Assembly: GCA_023299935.1 (NCBI GenBank) | Contig: JALZVV010000234.1 | Location: forward strand, 1 to 37,769 | Reading direction: 5' to 3' | Source of the DNA: Dokdonia sp. | GTDB lineage: Bacteria; Bacteroidota; Bacteroidia; Flavobacteriales; Flavobacteriaceae | Length of the DNA: 37,769 nucleotides | Shown: positions 7,035-15,600 of the stretch, in pieces | How positions within the stretch are numbered: position 1 is the first letter of the stretch | Layout: every line of letters starts with the position of its first letter | Notes under the pieces: model-generated | The model's database searches: none | The model's input: the letters and a program-made list of their open reading frames with translations, nothing else | Told to the model about the DNA's origin: nothing | Position numbers and translations under genes: made by a program

Positions 7035-7295
7035 ATGCAACATCTTGTTTATACTCTATACTCTCAAAAGTTTAATAAATCCTATACAGGAATTACCTCG
7101 AGTATTATTGAACGATTCCATTCTCATAATACCTATGGCACTAAAGGATGGACATTAAGGTACAGACCTTGGGTAGCTGTGCATATTGAAGTCTTTAACT
7201 CAAAAAAAGAAGCCCTGAATAGAGAAAAATGGTTTAAATCTGGAATAGGACGTAATAGAAAACAAGAAATCATAAAGAAATTTCTAAAGTCATAG
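7035..7295 (+). CDS. GIY-YIG family nuclease, 86 aa
   Basis: A stand-alone single-domain GIY-YIG protein. VYTLYS (5-10) and YTG (17-19) replace the canonical GIY and YIG triplets. R27 in ERFHSHN is the expected catalytic arginine and E64 in NREKWFKS the metal-binding glutamate, so the nuclease looks intact. YRPWVAVHIEVF is typical of the small UPF0213-like group. Translation should start at ATG 7035, directly after the tRNA terminator T-run; an upstream TTG (7017) lies within the terminator and is rejected. There is no separate promoter or ribosome binding site, so expression probably depends on read-through. The gene is bracketed by 66-bp direct repeats of the tRNA end, which suggests a homing-like element. 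Confidence 0.9.
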   Translation: MQHLVYTLYSQKFNKSYTGITSSIIERFHSHNTYGTKGWTLRYRPWVAVHIEVFNSKKEALNREKWFKSGIGRNRKQEIIKKFLKS

Positions 7296-7302
7296 AACAG
7301 GA

Positions 7303-7352
7303 GGATTCATATCCGCCAGAAGCGGACAAGAGTTCAATTCTCGTTCTCGCTA
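7303..7352 (+). pseudogene. tRNA-Met 3'-half remnant with altered anticodon stem
   Basis: GGATTCATA (7303-7311) repeats the anticodon region of the intact tRNA (6947-6955). The following stretch is replaced by TCCGCCAGAAGCGGA, a 5-bp hairpin. The T arm and acceptor 3' strand (7330-7352) are then identical to the tRNA. The 5' half (acceptor, D arm) is absent, so it cannot form a tRNA. Confidence 0.75.
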
Positions 7353-7395
7353 CTACTTAAAAGAGGTCAACTTATCGTTGACCTTTTATCTTTTT
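7330..7395 (+). repeat. Direct repeat, right copy, 66 bp, including a second terminator
   Basis: Identical to 6969-7034. It contains the same GGTCAAC/GTTGACC hairpin (7365-7371 and 7377-7383) and T-run, so it can terminate the GIY-YIG transcript. Confidence 0.95.
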
Positions 7396-7459
7396 GTTTA
7401 GGTGCTATTATATCTTTTTAAGGATTCCGTATTTATTGAAATCACTCAAAATAAACGAC

Positions 7460-7504
7460 GAAATACACTATAATAATGTTGAAATACACAATTTTAACAT
7501 TTTT
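7460..7504 (+). promoter_or_regulatory. Upstream motif cluster of the carboxypeptidase gene
   Basis: GAAATACAC occurs at 7460-7468 and 7481-7489, 21 bp apart (two helical turns). TTTTAACATTTTT follows at 7492-7504, 11 bp after the start of the second copy. A matching arrangement precedes the next large T9SS gene (12569-12612). It looks like an activator site. Confidence 0.45.
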
Positions 7505-7547
7505 ATTCCTTTTACTTCATAAATTTTATATAGTTTCGCCATTGAAT

Positions 7548-7555
7548 TATTTTTG
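7548..7555 (+). promoter_or_regulatory. -7 box of the carboxypeptidase gene
   Basis: TATTTTTG fits TAnnTTTG. AGTCCCAA (7562-7569), a word shared with the leader of the gene at 12699, lies near the likely transcription start. No good -33 TTTG is visible, consistent with activator dependence. Confidence 0.45.
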
Positions 7556-7598
7556 CCCAGTAGTCCCAAACCTACTTTGAAAACCTACTTATTCTATT

Positions 7599-10500
7599 AT
7601 GAAAAACAGTACTTATTTATCTCGTTTAATAGGGTTATTCCTTTTAACTCTTACCCTCAATCTATCAGCCCAAAATAACACAACAGTTTTGGATGATGGT
7701 TTAGCAAAACGTATTTTAATTGATGCGCCTACAATAGAACAACTTCAAGCTATTCAAGCTTCTGGTTTAGACTTACATTGTGGAGCTAAATTTGAAGGAG
7801 AAAATTTACGCTTAGATTTGCAACATAGTGAAGCAATGACAATTCAAGAACTAGGACTCTCATTTCAAGTTATTGAAGAAGATCTTGTGACATTTTTTGC
7901 AGATCGTGCTGCCGCTACACTTCCTCAGGCCAGAATCAATCTGGAACAAATGAAGCAGGAAGCCCTTATTGAGCAACAAAATCGTAGTTCTCTAAGCACT
8001 GGAGATGCTACAGTTGAAAGTTTTATACAACGCGAAGAATGTGATGAGGTTGATTGGGTTGCACAAAATTTCAGATTAGGAGGTTTTAATGAGCCTGGAG
8101 TATCTTTTGGTGGTTGTCTTACTGTAGATGAAATGATTATAGAATTAGATAGAATGCGTTCATTGTATCCCAACCTCATATCTGTAAGACAAGACGCTTC
8201 GCCTACAGGACAGCAGACTTATGGTAATAATTCAGCCGGTACGGCTAATGATTTTGACCCGCAGACCATATGGTATGTACGTATATCAGATAATCCAGAT
8301 GAAGATGAAGATGAACCTGAAAACCTAATTACAGGTATGACCCATGCGCGTGAAGTAAATAGTATGATGAACATTATTTATTACATGTGGTGGATATTAG
8401 AAAATTATGACGCAGAACCTGCTATTAAAAACCTTGTAGATAACCAAGAAATGTATTTTATACCTATAGTCAATCCTGATGGTGTAAAATGGAATGAAGT
8501 GATAACACCTAATGGTGGAGGTTTTCAACGTAAAAACTTAAGACCTGGGGTAAATGATAACGGAACTACAGGTACAAACAATGCATTAAGAGGAGTAGAT
8601 CTTAACAGAAATGCTAGTTATTACTGGGGATTTGACAATTCTGGATCTAGTCCATCGCAATCTACTGACACTTATAGAGGCCCTTCTCCTTCATCAGAAC
8701 CGGAATCTCAAATCCTTAGAGATTTTGTGCAGTCTAGAGATTTTGAATATGCGATTAATCATCACTCAGGTATTAATTCTATAGTGACATCTTCATATAA
8801 TGGTAATCCTAATGCTGCTCCTTCTGGACGCGAAAATGAATACCAAAAATTGATGCACGATGCTACCCGCTTTAATAGATACATTCATGGTTCTGCGCCT
8901 AACACATTAACCTCTGCAAACGGAGATACTAATGATTTTATGTTGGGAGGACCTCCAGTTACCTATAATACATTAATAGACGATGATGGTGATAACTTTG
9001 GAAACCCAGCCACCTTACAATCTTATACAGCTCTAGGATCTGGTGAAAACATTATTACCTTCTCTCCTGAGAATGGTGATGATTTCTGGCCTCCAGCAAC
9101 AGATATTGTGCCGATAGCTCAGCGTGCGCTACGTATGAATTTAATGTCATCCTTATTTGCAGGAAAATATGCAAGATTGCACGATTTTACCATGACTAGC
9201 TTGACATCTACAAATCCTCAATTGGATTTTCAGGTAGAACGATTAGGTCAAACGGCTAGTGATTTAACATTGACCATAACCCCTATTTCGGCCAATATCA
9301 CTTCAGTAACACAGCCTAATGCTACAGGCCTAAATGGACTGGCTATGCTAGAACAGCGTGCAACTTCGGCTACATTAACACTTGATCCTAGTACCCAAGC
9401 TAATGATGCTGTAACGTATATGGTAACTTTAAGCAATGATTCTTATATCATTTATGAAACGACTTATACTAAATATTATACGCCTTCAGTAGTCACGGCT
9501 GCAGACGGTGATACGGATTGGAACTTAACAGGCACGTGGGCAGAAACTACAGATGGTTTTGATGGTAGTGCCAATGCAATTACCTCAACGCCTGCTCCAC
9601 CCTATGATAATAATCAACTAGGTTTTGCCACATTAAACACAGTTAGTGACTTATCAGGTGCAAATAGTGCTGTTGTACATTTTCATGCAAAATGGGATTT
9701 AGAACGTAATTTTGATTTGGCTCAACTGGAAGTTAGTACCAATGGTGGATCCACCTGGAATGCGGTATGTGGAAAGTATTCTAAAATCCCTTCAGAACAA
9801 CAATTTAATTTGCATTTAAATAAAAATAACAGTGATGAGCAACATCAATCGGCTAATGGAACATTTATCTATGATGGCGATTTAGTTGTTGACTTAAATG
9901 CTACAGTGACGGCCTCTGCATCAGATGATACCGATAAGTGGGTGCTGGAAGAGTTTTTGTTTGATAACACTAATAATCCAGGAATCGCCGGACAGTCTAA
10001 TGTACGTTTTCGCTTTAAGTTTGATACTGATTCCACCAACCGTGAAGATGGTTACGACACTAATTTTGAAGGATTTACTTTTGACAATTTCCAAGTCTCT
10101 ATTATAGATCAAATGGCTGACATCTGTAGTGAAGTGCTTAGAGAATTCCCGCAAACAACTAGTCTGGAAAGAGGTATAGGCATTTGGACACAAAATACAG
10201 GTGATGATGGAAATTGGACACTTGATGCAAATGGCACTGTATCGGGAGGTACAGGACCTGATGCAGGAGAAGATGGAGGTGATTATCTTTACCTTGAAGC
10301 TTCCGATCCCAATGCCGTTACAGATCCTAATGCTATAGGCTTTAATGCTACAGCAATCTTAACAAGTCCCTGCCTAGATTTAACTGAATTCTTCAACCTA
10401 GAACTCTCTTTTAATTACCATATGTTTGGGAGTGATACAGGAAGTCTTCAGGTAGAAGTACTCCCTAATGGAGAAAGCGTTTGGGAACTGATTACAGATT

Positions 10501-12368
10501 CTGTCTTAACAGGACAACAACAAACATCAAATGATGCAGACTGGTTAACACAGCGTATCAACCTCAATGATTACACAGGACAAATTATTCAACTGCGTAT
10601 TGTTGGAACAACTGGAGGTGATTTTAGAAGTGATATTGCCATAGATAATATCATAATATCAACTCCTTGCGCAAGTACTACAACATATACCAATACGGGT
10701 TGGGATCGCGGAGAACCTGATGCAAATACTACTGCAATTATTGCAAATAACTATGCAACATCTGGTGGTAATCTAACAGCCTGCACGGTAGTCATTAATT
10801 CTGGAGTTACTCTAACTGTTGGTGATGATGAGTTTATGAGTGTTGAAAATAACATAATTGTTAATGGAACCCTTAACGTTTCTAATGCTGGTAGTGTTGT
10901 ACAGGTTAATAATAATGCGCGGGTAATTAAAGCTACCGATGCTATAATAACGGTAACTAAAACAACACCAGATTTAACAGGTCGTGAGTTTATTGTACTC
11001 AGTAGTCCAATGAGTGCTGAGACTAATACTGGAGTTCACGCTAGTGCAGATCGTGTATTTGGAATTATTACTGATAATTTTGTGCCCAATACAGATGTGG
11101 CAGCTGCGTTTCCAGATGCAGTAAACTTCGCAGATGATAATGGTGACTATATAGACAATACAGTAACAGATTTAGGTGTAGGAACAGGGTATTTAGTATT
11201 CCCTTTAGCTAATGGAGACACGAATTCTATAAATTATGAACACACGTATACAGATGGTACACTTAATAATGGAGTGATAGATGTAGCAATAGAATATACA
11301 GGAACAACCTTAACAAACTTTAATGTATTAGGAAATCCTTATCCTTCTGCTATTGATACTGATCTATTGATTAGTAGTAATCCTGCCATTAACGAAGTAT
11401 ATCTCTGGGATCATATCACCCCTGCTAGTGCAGATTTACCTGGATTTTACGATTTTAATTTTTCAATGGATGACGTATCCGTGCGAAATATAATGATGGG
11501 AGTTGCTGCGGTTAATGATATGACAGGAAATATACCAGGACAATATATGGTATCAGGTCAAGGATTTGGAATTCTTGCAGATCAAGCAGCAGCGGCAGCA
11601 GCAACTCCTGTTACCTTTACAAATGCATTACGAGTTTCAGAAAACAATGGAACCATTCGCTCTGCAGAGCAAGACTATAATTTAATGTGGTTAAGCTTAA
11701 GTTCAAATACATATCCTATTCAAAGTAAAATAGGTATTGGATTTGTTCCAGAAGCTACGGCAGGATATGAATTAGGTTACGATAGTAAGCAACTCGCTAC
11801 TACAATATCCCTTTACTCTACAATAGAGAGTGGGGAGAAACTAACTATTCAAGGTCGTGAAGATTTTGATCCAGAAATGGAGATTCAATTAGGGTTTAGC
11901 TCATTAATTCCAGAATTAGAGAACTATACTTTAAGTCTTGACCATCTTGAAGGGATAGCACTACAAAATAATGATGTTTTCTTAATTGATAATATATTAG
12001 GCACAACAACAAACCTAAAAGAAGAAGCATATAAATATTCTGCAATACAGTCAGATCAGTCCAATAGATTTACTTTAGTATTTAAGGATAACGCAATCTT
12101 AAATACAGCTGATAATACTTCGTTAGATAATGATATTAGAATATTCCCTAATCCAACTAAAGATGCTATCACCCTACAATCCAATAATGCTCAAGGATTA
12201 ACTCAATTAGCAATAAGAGATATTCTAGGGAAAGTAATTAGAACTATTGATTTAAGATTGTTTAATCAACAACAAACTATTGATGTTAGTAATTTAAGTT
12301 CTGGTGTTTACTTTTTTCAAGTAATTAGTGAATCTTCTAGTGAAAGTATTAGAGTCATAAAATACTAG
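7599..12368 (+). CDS. Secreted M14 zinc carboxypeptidase with MAM-like domain and T9SS type A sorting domain
   Basis: A 1589-aa exported protein. Residues 1-25 are a signal peptide (hydrophobic core then LSAQ). The M14 catalytic domain covers about 170-525: zinc ligands H249 and E252 in MTHARE, NPDGVKWNE and DLNRN for substrate binding, H388 or H389 in INHHSG as third ligand, and E491 in SPENGDDFW as probable catalytic base. Beta-sandwich regions follow, with a MAM-like domain at about 854-1021 (WTQNTGDDGNW to SDIAIDNI). Then comes a module with LGNPYPSAIDTDL and GQGFGILA, and the T9SS type A sorting domain (IFPNPTKDAITLQS to the end), which directs outer-membrane export and surface anchoring or release. 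It probably digests environmental protein. It has its own promoter and terminator. Confidence 0.93.
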   Translation: MKNSTYLSRLIGLFLLTLTLNLSAQNNTTVLDDGLAKRILIDAPTIEQLQAIQASGLDLHCGAKFEGENLRLDLQHSEAMTIQELGLSFQVIEEDLVTFFADRAAATLPQARINLEQMKQEALIEQQNRSSLSTGDATVESFIQREECDEVDWVAQNFRLGGFNEPGVSFGGCLTVDEMIIELDRMRSLYPNLISVRQDASPTGQQTYGNNSAGTANDFDPQTIWYVRISDNPDEDEDEPENLITGMTHAREVNSMMNIIYYMWWILENYDAEPAIKNLVDNQEMYFIPIVNPDGVKWNEVITPNGGGFQRKNLRPGVNDNGTTGTNNALRGVDLNRNASYYWGFDNSGSSPSQSTDTYRGPSPSSEPESQILRDFVQSRDFEYAINHHSGINSIVTSSYNGNPNAAPSGRENEYQKLMHDATRFNRYIHGSAPNTLTSANGDTNDFMLGGPPVTYNTLIDDDGDNFGNPATLQSYTALGSGENIITFSPENGDDFWPPATDIVPIAQRALRMNLMSSLFAGKYARLHDFTMTSLTSTNPQLDFQVERLGQTASDLTLTITPISANITSVTQPNATGLNGLAMLEQRATSATLTLDPSTQANDAVTYMVTLSNDSYIIYETTYTKYYTPSVVTAADGDTDWNLTGTWAETTDGFDGSANAITSTPAPPYDNNQLGFATLNTVSDLSGANSAVVHFHAKWDLERNFDLAQLEVSTNGGSTWNAVCGKYSKIPSEQQFNLHLNKNNSDEQHQSANGTFIYDGDLVVDLNATVTASASDDTDKWVLEEFLFDNTNNPGIAGQSNVRFRFKFDTDSTNREDGYDTNFEGFTFDNFQVSIIDQMADICSEVLREFPQTTSLERGIGIWTQNTGDDGNWTLDANGTVSGGTGPDAGEDGGDYLYLEASDPNAVTDPNAIGFNATAILTSPCLDLTEFFNLELSFNYHMFGSDTGSLQVEVLPNGESVWELITDSVLTGQQQTSNDADWLTQRINLNDYTGQIIQLRIVGTTGGDFRSDIAIDNIIISTPCASTTTYTNTGWDRGEPDANTTAIIANNYATSGGNLTACTVVINSGVTLTVGDDEFMSVENNIIVNGTLNVSNAGSVVQVNNNARVIKATDAIITVTKTTPDLTGREFIVLSSPMSAETNTGVHASADRVFGIITDNFVPNTDVAAAFPDAVNFADDNGDYIDNTVTDLGVGTGYLVFPLANGDTNSINYEHTYTDGTLNNGVIDVAIEYTGTTLTNFNVLGNPYPSAIDTDLLISSNPAINEVYLWDHITPASADLPGFYDFNFSMDDVSVRNIMMGVAAVNDMTGNIPGQYMVSGQGFGILADQAAAAAATPVTFTNALRVSENNGTIRSAEQDYNLMWLSLSSNTYPIQSKIGIGFVPEATAGYELGYDSKQLATTISLYSTIESGEKLTIQGREDFDPEMEIQLGFSSLIPELENYTLSLDHLEGIALQNNDVFLIDNILGTTTNLKEEAYKYSAIQSDQSNRFTLVFKDNAILNTADNTSLDNDIRIFPNPTKDAITLQSNNAQGLTQLAIRDILGKVIRTIDLRLFNQQQTIDVSNLSSGVYFFQVISESSSESIRVIKY

Positions 12369-12404
12369 TCCTCAGCATCAACTGAGATAAATAACTTTTA
12401 GATT

Positions 12405-12435
12405 AAAACCTCTTGATGATTCAAGAGGTTTTTTT
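12405..12435 (+). terminator. Terminator after the carboxypeptidase gene
   Basis: Stem CCTCTTGA/TCAAGAGG (12409-12416 and 12421-12428), loop TGAT, with seven T downstream and AAAA upstream. Confidence 0.9.
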
Positions 12436-12498
12436 GGGTCATCAATTAAATTTCAACTTAAAAGATAATATATGTCTTAAGTTGGCTATTAGATATAC

Positions 12499-12517
12499 GC
12501 TTTCACGAAAAGTGAAA
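12499..12517. repeat. Degenerate relative of the 14-bp palindrome
   Basis: GCTTTCACGAAAAGTGAAA resembles GCTTTCGCGAAAGC with changes and now forms a TTTCAC/GTGAAA hairpin. It is intergenic. Relationship to the palindrome family is inferred from similarity only. Confidence 0.35.
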
Positions 12518-12568
12518 ATGAATTAAAGATTTTAAGTTTTAAGTGCTTAATAATATAATTTAACCGAT

Positions 12569-12612
12569 GAAATACACAAAAACAGGCTGAATAACGCAGT
12601 TTTAACATTTTT
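12569..12612 (+). promoter_or_regulatory. Upstream motif cluster of the 2354-aa T9SS gene
   Basis: GAAATACAC (12569-12577), the weaker GAATAACGC 20 bp later (12589), and TTTTAACATTTTT (12600-12612) 11 bp after that. Order and spacing match the cluster at 7460-7504. Confidence 0.45.
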
Positions 12613-12616
12613 TTCA

Positions 12617-12645
12617 TTGTGGGATGATAGAATTTCCTAATTTAG
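12617..12645 (+). promoter_or_regulatory. Promoter of the 2354-aa T9SS gene
   Basis: TTG (12617-12619), 18 bp, then TAATTTAG (12638-12645), seven of eight to TAnnTTTG. AGTCCCAA (12647-12654) sits at the probable transcription start, as in the carboxypeptidase leader. Confidence 0.4.
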
Positions 12646-12698
12646 CAGTCCCAATTAACTACAAAGACCCCAAATCCAAGTAGTACAATATCGACAAA

Positions 12699-15600
12699 AT
12701 GAAACAAATTACTTTTAAGAGTAATGTTTACACTCTACGTCTTACTGTTGTTACAGTAATATTTCTTTTTTTACAACTTACAACTGTCTTTGCAACTGAA
12801 AATGTTGATCTGCCTGTGGCTTGCACGGGCACCGTTGTAAACTCCTTTCCTTATGGTGAGAGTTTTGAAAATGGTCTAGGTGAATGGACTCAAAATACGG
12901 GTGATGATGGAAACTGGACCTTAAGGTCGGGTAGAACACCTAGTGGTAATAATGGAGGTATTGAAACTGGGCCTGCTCAAGCAAGTGACCAGTCATTTTA
13001 TTATTATACAGAATCATCGACAGCAGCTAATCCAGGTCCTAATGCGACCACAATTCTTACGAGTCCTTGTTTAGATTTATCCTCCTTATCAGAAGCTTAC
13101 TTTAGTTTTGATTATCACATGGCGGGAACTAACATAGGATCTATGGATGTAGAGGTAAGTGATGATTCTGGAGGTACTTGGACCAACGTATTTAGTCAAA
13201 CAGGGCAAGTTCAAACTCAAGAAATACATCCTTGGAGAAAGGAAATTATTGACCTTACCTCTTATGTAGGTACTACAATTAATGTAAGATTTGTGGGGAA
13301 TACAGGTCCCAGCTTTAGAAGTGATATTGCTATTGATAATATTAACCTTACCGAAGAACCTCAATATTGTGGTGCGATGGGTATTTTTAATAACTCCACG
13401 ATAAGAAGAGTAGTATTTAATACCATAGACAATTCATCTCCTATAGAATCAATAGGATATACAGACTTCACAGGCATAAGTACAGATGTCACACAAGGCG
13501 ATGCCCATGATTTAACCGTACAGATTAATACCAACGGAAATTTCATTTTTGGTATATATGCTTGGATTGATTGGAATCAAGATAATGTTTTTAGTGATGC
13601 TTCTGAAAGATATGATCTCGGTACAGCCACTAATGTAACAAACAGCCCAACCTCAAATAGTCCTCTCTCTATAACTGTTCCTGCTGGTGCAGTTATCGGA
13701 CAAACACGAATGAGAGTTATTTCAAGGTTTAATGGATTTCCCAACTCTTCTTGTGATGAGGATAATAACTTTTTTGGCGAAGTAGAAGATTATACCATAA
13801 ATGTGATTTCTGCAACTCCACAGCCGGAAATGGATATAACAGGTTTGGGGAATAGTATTCCAGATGGAGATACAACCCCTATACTTACTGATGATACAGA
13901 TTTTGGGTCTGTAATAATCGGAAACTCTAATGCAAATACATTTACTATTAGTAACAATGGAAATCTATCTCTCAATTTAACTGGCCCCACTCCTTATGCT
14001 ACAATAACTGGGTCTCCTAATTTTACACTTACAGCAACACCATCTAATACAATAGCAATAGGCGGAATTACTACTTTTCAAATCACCTACGCCCCTACCG
14101 CTATTGGCGCAGATACAGCAACGCTCTCTATAGCTAATGATGATTTAGATGAAGACCCCTATAATTTTACTATTACAGGGCAAGGAACAGGACCAGAACC
14201 TGAAATTGGAATTACAGGTCAAGGCAATAATATTTTAGATAACGATACGCTGCCCACTTCTTCAGATGGAACCGACTTTGGAAATTTACTCATAGGCAGT
14301 AGTTCTTTTACGGATTTTATTATAAATAACACGGGCAGCGCTAACTTAAATTTAACAGGGGCGGCACCATACGTTACATTAACCGGAGCAAATCCCGGAC
14401 AATTTGCACTCACAACAGCACCTACTACACCAATTCCCAGCAGTGGAGGATCAACTACTTTTAGAATAACATATAATCCTACATTCGGAGGAACCCATAA
14501 TGCTACTATTAGTATTGCAAATAATGACAGTAATGAGAATCCTTATAATTTTGATATCACAGGTTTTGCTAGTAATACCTTAATTCCTGAAATAGAAATA
14601 ACGGGTGAAGGCATGCCTATTCTTATTAATGATACTACACCTTCAATACTTGATGGATCAGACCTTGGAACAACTACAATCAATAATACACTTATATCTG
14701 ATTTTACAATAAATAATATAGGTTCTGGCCTGTTGACATTAACAGGGGTATTACCGCACATACAAATAACAGGTCCAGATGCTGCTCTATTTACTGTAAG
14801 TACAGTGCCTACTTCAACTATAACGGCAGGCGGTTCAACAACTTTTCAAATAAATTATAGCCCCGTGGCCATAGGAACTCACAATGCAGAAATAACTGTA
14901 TTTAATGATGATTCCAATGAAAGCAATTATAATTTCTTTATTAGTGGTTCGGCAGCGGCCAGTATAGGACCACAAACTACTGTATATTATGAAAATTTTG
15001 ACATAAATAATGGAGGTTGGACTGCTACCAATCCTGGGGGTAATTCTATATGGACCTATGGAACTAATGGTGTTGAACCAGGAACTGAAGGCGATTATTG
15101 GTATACAGACAACTATGACAATTATGCCTCTAATTCTGACACTTATTTAACGAGTCCTATCATTGACCTTACTGGTTTTAACAATGTACAAATCAAAATG
15201 GACATTAGATATGATACTAATAATGACACAGATGATGGAATGAATGTAGATTATTCTACTAATGGAGGTTCAACTTGGCAAATACTAGGTACTTCTGGTG
15301 GTGGTGTAGTTAACTGGTATAATAGTACCAGTGTAAATGCCTTAGGGTCTGGAGTTGATGGCTGGTCTGGGCTTAATACAGGAGGAGCTGGAGGTGGAAG
15401 ATCAGATTTTGTTCAAGCGATAATAAATGCTCCTGCATCCTTATTTAATAACGCAACTACAAGAATTAGAGTCCGTTTTGCATCTGATAATAGCATAAAC
15501 GACAATGGCGTTAATGTTGATAATATATTCATCCTAGGTGATGCTATTGTTCCATTAGGTGATCCAACTATTGGACCGGGAGATATTGCCACTAATTTAA

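Larger units (their letters stand above)
7035..7395 (+). mobile_element. 361-bp GIY-YIG insertion at the tRNA-Met 3' end
   Basis: The unit consists of the GIY-YIG gene, a 7-nt linker, a degenerate anticodon-arm fragment, and a second copy of the tRNA T arm, acceptor end and terminator. Recombination between the two 66-bp repeats would delete exactly 361 bp and leave an intact tRNA gene with its terminator. No integrase or transposase is present. Mobility is inferred from structure, not demonstrated. Confidence 0.6.

Noticed and set aside
7460-7489. Repeated GAAATACAC as a possible CRISPR or tandem repeat
   Set aside because: Only two 9-bp copies with a 12-bp gap, ahead of a promoter; no array structure or cas genes anywhere.
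12371-12386. Small CTCAG/CTGAG stem after the carboxypeptidase stop
   Set aside because: Five base pairs only and no T-run; the real terminator follows at 12405-12435.
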